This document shows, piece by piece, positions 34,701 through 45,975 of a stretch of DNA of 64,000 nucleotides. Source of the stretch: Macrotrachela quadricornifera (Eukaryota; Rotifera; Eurotatoria; Philodinida; Philodinidae). Numbering within the stretch: the stretch's first letter is position 1; every line of letters starts with the position of its first letter. The stretch is from the NCBI GenBank assembly GCA_022393335.1, contig JAJEKB010001445.1, positions 377,248 to 441,247 on the forward strand. The letters are read 5' to 3'. The notes beneath the pieces are model-generated. The model saw only the letters and a program-made list of their open reading frames with translations. It ran no database searches and was not told the origin of the DNA. Both the position numbers and the translations under genes were made by a program.

Positions 34701-35040
34701 ATTGTTGTTGATCATGTGTCCATTTAATTAATTCTAAATCATTTTGTTCAAGATTTATTTTCCATAAATTATCATTATTATTATCAATATCATATAAATA
34801 ATTTTCATTTATTTCATCAATTATTGATATTTGTTGATTATCTTTTTCATTATCATAATTATCATATTGATATGTTAAATTTTCACTTGTATCACTTTTC
34901 CATATAAAATTACTTTGTAAATCTTTATCAATTAATGCTTGAGCTTCTTCATCATCAGCATCAATTAAATTTTTATTATCATTTTTTCGGCGAAATCTTG
35001 GAACTAATTTTCGTTGTCTATGTTGATATGTTGTATGCAT
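31709..35040 (-). CDS. DXO/Rai1-family decapping exoribonuclease with very long N-terminus
   Basis: Five exons: 35040-34513, 34442-33599, 33545-32746, 32676-32633, 32582-31709; phases agree, 1029 aa (the family is usually near 400). The C-terminal half matches DXO/Rai1, a pyrophosphohydrolase, deNADding enzyme and 5'-3' exonuclease that clears incompletely capped RNA. It has REIGY near the start, GYNFE (motif II), EID (motif III), EMK (motif IV) and HWWAQ with the conserved Gln. A Thr/Asn/Glu-rich insert of about 90 residues, including a run of NENQT-like repeats, lies between motifs III and IV, encoded largely by exon 5. The roughly 530 residues before REIGY are Asn/Gln/Asp-rich with no domain recognised. 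The gene is divergent from PRPF31 with 143 bp between the ATGs. Confidence 0.85.
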
Positions 35041-35183
35041 TTTTTTTTCATACGTTATTACATATTTTCTTTCACAATTTTATATAAAGTCTGCATGACT
35101 GTTATTACGATATTATTGTGTAAGAATATTACATATAAAAATGAAAGAAAAAAAACTATTGTTTTAGCTATTTCAGATAAATA
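35041..35183. promoter_or_regulatory. Short bidirectional promoter DXO-like / PRPF31
   Basis: 143 bp separate the two start codons. TATATAAAG is present near 35080, and TTTTAGCTATTTCAG ends 7 nt before the PRPF31 ATG as a trans-splice-like acceptor. Confidence 0.5.
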
Positions 35184-38100
35184 ATGTCACTTGCTGATGA
35201 ACTTCTCGCTGATCTTGAAGAAATGGATGAAGGTCAAGGACCTTCAACAGATCAAAATAATTTTGAAAAAGAAGACAAAATGGAAACAAATCAAGTTTCA
35301 ACGGTAATTAATAATTTACCAAATAAAAATAGTGTTCATGCTGTAGCAAAATTAAAAGATTCAATATTATTACAAGAAACAATGAAAAAAATACATTATT
35401 ATATGACACATAAAAGAAAATCAACAACAGAAATTCAAGGTCCTGTTGAACATGATCCAGAATATTTACTTATTGTTGATGCAAATAATTTACTTGTTGA
35501 AATCGATAATGAAATTGATATAATACATAATTTTGTTCGAACAATTTATAATAAAAGATTTCCGGAATTAGAACAACTTGTTCAATTACCTATGGATTAT
35601 CTTAAAACTGTTCAGGTTAGAATTATATTTTATTTATTAAAGATTTTTTAAAAAAAATATATTTTTTTAGGAATTAGGTAATAACGTTGATCAAGCAAAA
35701 ATGAATGAAAATTTATTAAAATTTTTAACACAAGCAACAATTATGATTGTTAGTGTATCAGCTTCAACAACTCAAGGGTATTTATTATTTTTTATAGTTT
35801 TATCAATATATATATGTATTTTTTTGTCTTTTTTTTTTATAGGAAAAATTTAACTGGTGAAGAATTAGATCGTGCAATGGAAGCATGTGAAATAGTTCGT
35901 AATTTCTTTTTTCTTTTTTTTTAATATTTATTTTCTTTTTGAAATTTTTTATTTTAGGTTATGAAATTAAGTGAAAATAAACAAACAATTTTATCATATG
36001 TCGAATCTCGAATGACATTTATTGCACCAAATTTATCAATTATTGTTGGGGCATCAACTGCAGCTAAATTAATGGGTATGGCTGGTGGTTTAACTAATTT
36101 AATTAAAATGCCATCATGCAATATTTTATTATTGGGCGCACATAAAAAAGTTCTTAGTGGATTTTCATCAACAACAGCTATGCCTCATGCTGGAGCAATA
36201 TATTATTCAAAAATTGTGCAAGATTGTCCATCAGTAAGTTTTACTTTTGTTTTTCGAAAAAAACTTTTTATCTTTAAAGAAAAAAAATATTGAGATATGT
36301 CTTAGAGTTATGATCGGTCGGAGATATTCGAAATGATTCAATATTTCGTAACCTTTAGAAGAAAATATTATACTGTAGTTGTATAGGTTTTTCAGATTTT
36401 CCCTAGATGAGTATGGCATATTTCTATGGTGCAAACAAGAGAGTTCATTAACTAGTCAACTTCTTTGTAATCTGCAAATATTGAATTTTACTAGAAACAT
36501 TAATGTTTGTCTCAGAACTACAATCCGAGCTTATATCTACTACCTAACAAAGAAGTCAACAGTAGAATTTGAGATATTCATCTCAAGAAAAACAATTCTA
36601 AGTATCCTTATATGATATATAATACAGTTCGATTAAAGAAATATTTAAGTATAGACAAACAGAATCAAGTAAAACTAATAGTTTGAGAAACAATCTTATT
36701 TGATAATTTTGATAAATACATCTAAACTTGCTCTGGATATGTGTTATCGAAGAAAAATAGTAAATCTCAACATTTTTTTTTCGAACTGATAAAAATTGAT
36801 GCACACCAGTCAGATTGACTATTACTCATGTATGTTTTCAAAACTGTTCATTATCATTCTATTTATCATTTGTTTTCGACCGATCGTAATTTAGACATAG
36901 TGTTTCGTTTAACTTCATGCACTGACCACATCAATCAATTTATGAATGAGCATAAAAGAGTATTTAATCCATAGTTATTTGGTGAAACACGATCTAAAAG
37001 AAAGTGTTTAAGGGTAGAAATTTGGATTCACCCTCTCCTCCCTAAAGACTGTGACTGATACCTTAATTAATTAGTTAATTAGGCGCTAATTAATTGCCCA
37101 TAGTAGACCGTGCCAGACAGACAGGTTCTTGAAATAATCACAGGGTATAAAAAGCGAGGTCTAGAGACAAGCTCATATTGTGACAGATGGCTCTATAGTA
37201 CTATGAAAGGTGATGTATAGCTGAAGTCTAGTTAAAATATCTATGGAGTATCTCTTTGTTGAAATTTTATGCTCTAAAGTAAGGGATAATTTCGAAGTAT
37301 ATCTCGATATACATAAAAAAACGGGTTTTTAAGGAATTAACAGATATATATATATAAGTGATTATATACATATTATTTATTTTTAGGATCTTCGAGTTCG
37401 TGTTGCACGTTTAGTATCATGTAAAGTAGCATTAGCTGCACGTGTTGATAGTTTTCATGAAAGTCCAAAAGGTGACCAAGGAAAATTTTTATTAAGTGAA
37501 ATTGAACGACGTATTGAAAAATTAGAAGAACCACCACCAGTTAAAGCAATAAAACCATTAGCACCACCAATTGATCCTGGAAGAAAAAAACGTGGTGGAA
37601 GAAGACATAGAAAAATGAAAGAACGTCTTGGTATGACTGAAATGCGTACATTAGCTAATCAAATGAAATTTGGAGAGGTTTGTTTATATATATATATATA
37701 TATTTAATAAAAAAAAACAAAACTTGTTTTTTGTATTAAGATTGAAGAAGATGCTTATCAAGATGCAATTGGTTTTTCAACAGGTTTAATTGGTAAATCT
37801 GGTTCTGGAAAAGTTCGTGCATCACAAGTTGATTCAAAAACAAAAGCAAAAATTTCTCAAAAACTTCAAGTTTGTTTTTTTCTTTATTATATTATAATTC
37901 AATATTCTTTTTTTTTCTCTTTTAAAGAAAACTTTACAACGTCAAAATAATACATATGGTGGAACAACAACAGTTCATAATAGAAAACAAATTAGTGGAA
38001 CAGCATCTAGTGTAGCTTTTACTCCACTTCAAGTAAGATTTTTTTTTTCATTTTCTTTTTCTTATTTCTATTCTGTATTTTTTAGGGTCTTGAAATTGTT

Positions 38101-38211
38101 AATCCAAATGCAGCTGATAAAGATAAAACAGGAATTGAAAGTCAAAAATATTTTTCAAATTCATTTGGTTTTACAAAAATTAGTCCATCAGTTATTCCAA
38201 AAACAACATGA
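35184..38211 (+). CDS. PRPF31: Pre-mRNA splicing factor PRPF31 (Prp31)
   Basis: Eight exons: 35184-35615, 35671-35777, 35843-35894, 35958-36233, 37387-37677, 37741-37869, 37928-38032, 38086-38211; 505 aa versus 499 in human. It is the U4/U6 snRNP protein that binds the U4 5' stem-loop with 15.5K and links U4/U6 to U5. Motifs: the Nop domain (VESRM.FIAPNLS..VGASTAAKLMG, GGLTNL.KMP.CNI.LLGA), DLR.R.ARLV..K..LAARVDSFHES, KKRGGRR.RKMKERLGMTE, FGEIEEDAYQ, and SGTASSVAFTPLQGLEIVNP at the C-terminus. Intron 4 is 1153 bp; all others are short. Confidence 0.96.
37040..37200 (+). repeat. Foreign-looking block in PRPF31 intron 4
   Basis: TTAATTAG-GCG-CTAATTAA palindrome at about 37076-37094, and TATAAAAAGCGAGG at about 37145-37158, resembling a strong TATA box. 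The block starts near TGTGACTG (37048) and ends near TTGTGACA (about 37184), so a short solo LTR is possible but unproven. Confidence 0.25.
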
Positions 38212-39584
38212 TTTATTATAATGTTTTTTTGTAAATAAATTCAAACATATTACAGAGAACAATTTACATTTTTTGTTTTTGGAAAAAAAAATATATCATT
38301 GATATATCTATTGAGAAATAATAAACGATTGTATTCTATCATATAAATAATTGACATTCATATCGATTAAAATATAAAGATAAAATCATCGGTTTTTTTT
38401 TGTTAGTTTTTCAATCAGAAATTTCGATCTTACATTGATATTTTATAAATTCAATTTATCTATTAAATGAAATAAAATGAAAGTTATTGGTAAAATCACT
38501 GATTAACAGACAAAAATGACACGATTTTATTGCAAAGAGTTAATTCATCTAACATATAAAATAAAATTTGATTTGTAATATCTATTACATTTATCAATAA
38601 ATATTTAATATTTAAATAAACTATAATATATATCTTAGTTAATTGTAAATTTGTCGATAGAAAGATTCGATAGGATAAATATTAAAAATTCCAATTAATA
38701 TTGTAACTGAATATATGAAAAATACTTATTTTTATTTGAAATTGTTTTTTTTTACTGTATAAATGTTAATTTTTATTACCTAGAAAAAATGATTGTGAAA
38801 ATAAAAAGAAGCCATAAAAAGAATCGAAAAAAAAGCACTTGAAAGAGAACTTTTGCTTTAAAAATTGATTGAAAAAGTTTTTATTTCTATTCGGAGAAAA
38901 TAAGCAAAGATTTTCGCAAATAGATATTTAGCTTTGAAAATATTTGTGCTAAGAATGATGATAGAAGATAATTAAGAAAAGATAACGGCAAAGCTTGAAT
39001 AAGATTCGAATTGGAACGAGTAGAAATCGTTCATTTTATCAGTAGTGTCATGCAAAACAAGACTAAGGCATCATTAGTGGTAATTGAACAGTTTTATCAA
39101 CTTATCATATACATTGTTTTCAATTGCATTTCAGCTATTTTGAATGATCATTTTCAGTAGATTCCGTAAAAATAGATACGCATTATCTAAAAGTCATTAC
39201 TTTCAGACGAATATTTTTCACTCTGTATGATTTTTATAATAAAATTTAAAACATCATGTTTACTCATGGTATATAAATGTTTTTCCTTTCCGGTATTTTT
39301 TGATATTTTCTCATTCAATCTTTCTATGACACACACTGGTTAAACTGATATGAATAGAATTTCAACGTATTTTTGTCCTTCACTTGACATTGAAAATTTT
39401 TTGTATAGAATAAGACAAAAAAAAAACGTTTGATTCTTTTTCTTTTCGTTATAGTTTCATTATTTATGCAATTTCTAATAATGTTTACTCGTCAACATAT
39501 TCGTTTCTATTGGTCACAATTTTTTTTAACTAAAAAAAAAGTACAATTTTTATAGCTGAATTATTTTTAGTTAATAAAAAGAAT
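38212..39584. other. Gene-free intergenic region
   Basis: No exons or repeats recognised in 1.37 kb. TTATTTTTAG at about 39561-39570 is an acceptor-like site 15 nt before the VPS13-like ATG. Confidence 0.45.
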
Positions 39585-42500
39585 ATGGTATTGAAAAGTA
39601 TTGTTCGTTATATAATAAATAAATATTTGAAAGATTATATTGAACAATTAGATGATGAAAGATTAAAAGTTGATCTTAAACATGGTTTGTATTATGAATG
39701 ATTATTTATTTAAATTATAGTTTAGGAATTTTTTTTTATTAGGACATGTGGCTTTAGAAAATCTTCATTTAAAACCAGAAGCATTAGTTAGTTTATATTT
39801 GTATATAAAAATAAATTAAATATTTCTATATAATAGGTTGGAGTTGGTCTACCTGTAACTGTAGCTGTTGGCTTTATTGGTTGAGTTTTATGAATTTATA
39901 TTAAATTTGAATTTTTTATTTTTAATTTTTTATTATTAGAAAAATTAACAATAGTTATACCATGGAAAAATTTACATTCTAATCCAACAAAGGTTTATCT
40001 CGAAGGATTATATATGTTAGTTGTACCTAAAAATGGTAAAAAAATCTTATATATATTTGAAATAATGAATTTTGTTTTTTTTTTTTATAGAAGTACGTCA
40101 AGATTTAACGGAATATCATGCAGAAAAAATGAAACGAGTTCAACGTAAATTGGACAATTTGAGAAAAGCAACATTAGGTTAAGATTTAATTTAATCACTT
40201 TTATTGTTAATTTGATAAGAATTTATTTATAGATGAACATAAAGTTCATGAAAAAGATCAAGGATTTTTTGAAAAAATGAAATTACAAATGATGCAAAAT
40301 CTTCAAATTGTTCTAAAAAATTTTCATGTTAGTTATGAAACACAATCAACAACTAAATTAGGACATCCATTTTCATTTGGAGCTACTATTCATAATTTAC
40401 AATTAATTGTAAAATTCTTTTGTTTTTAAATAATTAATCAAATATTTTTATTTTAGACAACAACCAATCATAAGCGAATTGGAAAAATTAAAGAAAATAC
40501 ACTTATCATATTTAAGGTTTTTATTATTATAATGAGTAGTCTATAATCGATAATTTTAATATAGGAAAAAATACTGACAAGGGAAGGGTCTCAATTGTCA
40601 AATCACTTTTGAGCCAAGGCTATGTACGTTATGAATACTCTGAAAAAAGTTCAAGCCGCTAACTTGTTGCTACGAAGATATTGTAATTTTACAGTATTTG
40701 TGAATAAATGCCGTGGCTCCCCTCAGAGACACAAGAAAAATTGATTTTCGAATCTCGACTTGAAACTTTGGATAGATATAGACTTCAATGAGAATAGTTT
40801 ACTGTGACTATTTCACATTTTTTTGCCCTTCCTATCCTGCGAGATACAGTTATGAATAGCTTGTCTCTATAAACTGGCAGATTTTATGCTTTTATTTTAA
40901 GACAAAAGCAGATGAAAAAATCTGAACTCATTTGGATCTACATAACGCACATAGTCTCAACTTAAAAGCGATTTGATAGTTGGAACCCTTCCCTCGTAAG
41001 AGGTTCATTCGTTTGTTTTTTTGGTATGATTCATTATTTGATTTTAAAATGTTTACTTTAGATTACAGAAATTCATAATCTATCACTTTATTGGAATAGT
41101 GATTGTAAATCACGAATACATCAATCATTTCAATATGTTGTTGTTCGTACAGAATTTTTTTTTTTAATAAAATTTTTTATTTTAAAAATATATTTTAGAA
41201 TGATCTTAAATCAAAAATTGCAACGGATAATTTTATCCCAAGCAATGATGATATGAATTATGGTTTGAATATAAATTTAATTTTTTTTTTGATGTTTATT
41301 TTTCTGTTATTTCACATTAGTTTTTTATCCAGTTAATTTAAATTTGGAATTAGAAGTAATGATAAAATTTGCTGAACATAATTTTGAACGACCAATATTT
41401 AAAGTTGATTATAAAATTGAACAAATGAGTTTTCAAGTTGATCCAAGACAATTATCTGATTTACTTGATTTTATTAAATTTCAAAATTATAGCGTTTTTT
41501 ATGGTAGATGATTAGTTTAGTTTTATTTATTTATTTATTTAATTTTTTCGAAAAGATCGTTGTCGTGAATATCGTATATTGTATTTACGAGAATCAAATC
41601 CTCATGCAAAATTAACACAAGAAGAACAAAATCGTATTCATGTAATTTATTCTTTTAAATATAATAAGAACAAAACAAAGATATTCCTTTTGTTTATTTT
41701 TATTTAAATATAAGGTTCTAGAATCAAAATTAGATGTATATACTCTGGCATATATACGACATACTATTGAATTAGAAGTATCTATATATTTTATTTTTGA
41801 TAATATAATTTGTAAAATATTCTATAGACTCATCATTCTTCAGATACAAATGATAAAAATGATTATAGTTGGTGGAATTGGTGGTGGAATGGAAATGCAG
41901 CATCTCATGAAGGTTTAGTATAATTTATATATAAAAATTGATTAGTTTATTGAATGGAAAAATATTATTTTAATTAGAACATCATAAACCAACAGCAACA
42001 CAAAATATGAATACTACTGAAGATGCATTTTTTTCTGAAGAAGTTAGATTTAATTTTTCTATAAAAAACTATTTTTGTTTTTGGTTTTTTAGACATTAGG
42101 TGTTGATGTTGAAATAAAGATGAAAAGAATTGAATTTAATTTATTAACACCAAGAACAAAACAAAGGTAATTTATTTAGTTTTATTTAGAAAATATTTTT
42201 TTGTTTAATATATTTAGATTAGCTAGAGGTATAGAAACAATTAGTCGTATAACTATAGATAATTCTCAAATTGATTATAAACGACGAGCTATTTCATCGA
42301 GTCTCTTGTAAAAAAAAAACGTTATATTTTACCTTTTTTTATATATATTAATTAAGACTTGTACTTGATCTTGGTTATTTTCGTATATATGGTTTAAAAT
42401 CTGATAATCAACATCGACCAATATTATTAACATCATCTTCAAAATCACTATATTCATTAATACGTATTGAATTTGAATTAGCTCCAATTGATAAAAAATC

Positions 42501-44081
42501 CGATTATAGATTTCTTATTAGTATGGAACCATTAACTATTGTTTATCATGCTGTAAGATAAATAAATTAAATAATAATATATAAAAAAAAAACAAATTCT
42601 TTTCTAGCCAACATTTAATGAAATAGTTTCAAATTTTGAACCAATTGATAAAAGCATTACATATGTTTCTCCACAGTTTGTTGATTAAATTTATATTTTA
42701 AAAATAAAATAAGATAATTTAGAATAAAACAACGAACAATTAAAGAAATGGAATATGCTTTATCTATTGAGAAAATTTTTGATATGACAATTCAAATGAA
42801 AGGCTTACGTCTTTTATTACCAGAATATGGCATTTATCAAAAGTTTGTTATTTTTATTTTGCTTTAGTTTTATTTTATTTTTTGTTATGTAGAAATTGTA
42901 AAACAATGTTTGTTCATCTCAGTAGTTTTATATTGAGATCATGTTTGAATAATGATAAAGAAGGTGATCAAATTTTATTTAAGGTATATTTTATTCGAAT
43001 TCTTAGAAGAAATTTCGAATGTTCAAGGTCAATTATCTATATAAATTTTTGATTATAAGTCTAAATGCATTTAAACTACATTTTATCTGAAGAGAGAATC
43101 TATTTGCAGTCATAATTTAAAATAGTAAAAATTATTCTTTTAATATTATTTTTTGTAATTATTCTAGAAAGATATGAGAGAACGACGATATTATGTAAAA
43201 TATCAATTATTATTAAATAATTTTGGAATAAGTTATTTACCATCAGGTATTTTCTTCAATTGAAAATTTCGATTTAATAAAAAAATTTATTCTTTATTTT
43301 AGATAAAGAACGTATACCTCTATTAAAAGCAATTCCATTGTTAGATACTTATTTTTATAAATGTATTTTTTGGGATGATGCCAATTTAGCAGAGTAATGA
43401 AATTTTTTTTTTATTTTAAATAAATTTCTTGTAATATATATTCTATATAAAAATATATTCTTATTCGTTTTCTTTTTTTTATTTGATTAGTTGGCGAATT
43501 TATGTTAAAATTGCAAAAATGAGCGAATTTAAATTATCAAAAAAATTTTTTCGTCAATTAATTCTTCATCATCGATCAGTTCCATTATTTTATTCAGTAA
43601 TGGCAGAAATATTATATCGAATTAATTATTTTTGTAAATTATTTATATTTTTTTTTTCATATTTTCTATTTATTATTATCTTTTAGTTGATATTTTTCCT
43701 CCTCATATAACTGCTGAAACTGATATATTTATTAATAAATGTTTTTTTGTTACTATGCATTCGAAAAAATCACTTCAAATGGGTAAATTAATTTTAGTAT
43801 TCTTATTTATTTTATCCTTTTTTTATTTGTTATTTATTAAAAAGATTTCTATAGTCACTTGGAAAGAACAAGACATGATAATGAATATAATAAATCAATG
43901 ACAGCTGTATTAAAACATTTAACAATGAAACTTCATCCATCTTTAATATCAAAAGAGTAAGATTTTTATATATGTTTATTTTTTTATATTTTAATTAACC
44001 TATTTATACAGATTATTTTGGCCATTTTATCAAAAAAATTCTATTGAATTGTCATATTCTGATACTGATACCAAATTATGA
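39585..44081 (+). CDS. VPS13/chorein N-terminal-type protein, short form
   Basis: About twenty small exons with very short introns. The start is typical chorein_N (MVLKSIVRYIINKYL, then GHVALENLHLKPEAL). EKLTIVIPWKNLHSNPTKVY and LEGLYMLVVPKN follow, then NLQIVLKNFHVSYE...PFSFGATIHNLQL, matching VPS13 residues up to about 200. Later exons (for example 41330-41510, 42359-42553, 42726-42840) continue as VPS13-like beta-sheet sequence with a WWNWWWNG stretch. VPS13 proteins are bridge-like lipid transporters at membrane contacts and are usually over 3000 aa; here the coding signal ends at about 44081. At the joint near 43795-43860 no donor/acceptor pair gives an open frame, so the 3' end is either frameshifted or mis-read. 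Intron at about 40520-41062 carries a MITE. Confidence 0.7.
40574..41000. mobile_element. 427-bp MITE in a VPS13-like intron
   Basis: Left end CTGACAAGGGAAGGGTCTCA and inverted right end CTTACGAGGGAAGGGTTCCA agree, and similarity continues for about 40 bp (TCAAATCACTTTT / TCAAATCGCTTTT). More GC-rich than the host intron. No coding capacity; no certain target-site duplication. Confidence 0.75.
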
Positions 44082-44475
44082 TCATATTTTGAAATATTTC
44101 TATCATCATCAATTTTCTATAATATTAACAATAACAAATTTTCATATGTAATATTATAAAATATTCTAGAAGGATAATATTATAATACAGATTTACTAGA
44201 TGAATCTCGTTTTTTTTAAATCATAAGTCAATAATTCATTTTACCCTCACTTTCATCTTTTGAATTTAATAAGTATCTGAGTTATCAACTAATCGATTTG
44301 ACAACCATCTAATTCCTAATAATTTATAGTTAGTTAAAATAAGTTATTATAAACAGGATTGATTACAGCCGATCCTAATTGATTTTCGATGATAAATTTA
44401 TTCAGTGAAAATGAAAATTATCAAATAAAATATATTCAAAAATAAAAAGACATGTTTCAATAATTGATAATCTGA

Positions 44476-44814
44476 TTATCTATTACCATTTCGAACAATG
44501 ACAAGCATTTGACAACCAAAATTTGCATCAGCTTGATAAGGACCATGTTTCATTCCGGGATTACGCCATGCATGATATCCTTTGCTAAATGATTGATCAA
44601 GAGAAAGATCAGTAATAGCACCTTCAAGAATATAAACTTCCTCGTGAAATGTATGCGTAATAATCTCACTACCAGTTTTAAAACCACATGGCCATGTTTG
44701 TATACTAGTCTCTGGAGATAATTGTGTTATACAGATTTCTTTTGAATCACATAATGGAAATGAAGGAAGATTTGGTTGATAAAATTCACGATCATTCATA
44801 TAGATGTGTTCCAT
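44476..44814 (-). CDS. Small cupin-fold protein (ChrR-cupin-like)
   Basis: 112 aa, no introns. A conserved cupin core is visible: ITHTFHEEVYILEGAI with the His...His-Glu-Glu and Glu-Gly of motif 1, then PGMKHGPY with the motif-2 His. It resembles bacterial single-domain cupins of the ChrR anti-sigma type, which bind a divalent metal. Intronless structure and type suggest acquisition from bacteria, which is common in bdelloids (inference). Substrate unknown. The gene is convergent with the VPS13-like gene. Confidence 0.75.
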   Translation of the reverse strand: MEHIYMNDREFYQPNLPSFPLCDSKEICITQLSPETSIQTWPCGFKTGSEIITHTFHEEVYILEGAITDLSLDQSFSKGYHAWRNPGMKHGPYQADANFGCQMLVIVRNGNR

Positions 44815-45975
44815 GGTTTATTTTGACAATCGATGGTGGTGATTAATAGTACTTAAATCGCTCTTCAAAATGGCAAAGTACAACGAGAAAGAAAATCTAG
44901 ATATTATACTACTATCGTTTAGTAAAAGTAAATATAACTATATATATAAAAGACTAAGCCAAGATAAGATAAACGAAAAGTAACATGAAGGCGTTTATTT
45001 GTTTTCTTCAATATTACTGAAATAACTAAAAACAAAGCAAAATGAGCATCACCTGTAACCTTTTAGTTAGAGATACCTGTTGGAATGCATATGTAGATAT
45101 AAATGAGCATGTGAGTGACATTGTACCCTATCATTTTTAAGAAAAATCTTCTTTAGTTAAATTTTACATAGAAATGAAACTGTGATACAACGTTATATAG
45201 AAAGTTTTAAATAAATATTGAACATTAATCAAAGAAAATTAATAAAATAAACAAATGAATAGAGGACAAAGCTAGAACAAGTACTTTTGATAGAATTTAA
45301 GTATTTTCATTACAATTCGTATGTCATAAAGGATGAGGGTTTATTCAATAGAAAAATTGTACTCAAGTATAGCAAGTACTTGTGCTTATTGGTATGTGTC
45401 AACACATGAAAAAGACTGGTATATATTCTTTTGTACAACTTATGACAATGATCAAAATAACCTAATTAAATTTGTATTTCATGCAAGATATACAGGTGCT
45501 ATTGCACATGTACATTAAGTACCAATCCTAGCTATGAGAGATGATCAAACAGTCTAAAGTCAAATGATATATGGTTAAATAACTTCAAATAGAATATGCA
45601 AATGGAACTAATTGTGGACATATATCTTGCGTACCTATACTACAAAAAACAAATGGTAGAATATCATGTACTATTATATACAAGAAGAATTAATAACAAT
45701 ACATGTATGAATTTTAATATCTTTTCTTTACATGTCAACCGTAGTGTGAAACAGAGCCCGAAAACGAACCGAACTCGAATCAAGAAAAGTCGGTTTGATT
45801 CGAACTCTGCCAAGCATATAGTCGATTGCTAAAGAGCAAAAATCGAGACTAGCAAACTAGTCTGTCTTTTCTTCAAAAGAGAGATTGATCTGACGTCAAT
45901 GGCATGGATGGATACTAATATTTATTAAAACAATCATGTTTCAATTCTCATCCTTGAGATTTTACAAATTTATTC
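44815..45975. other. Gene-free region
   Basis: Short chance frames only. A small hairpin CGAATCAA...TTGATTCG lies at about 45776-45804, in a stretch rich in CGAA words. Confidence 0.45.
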
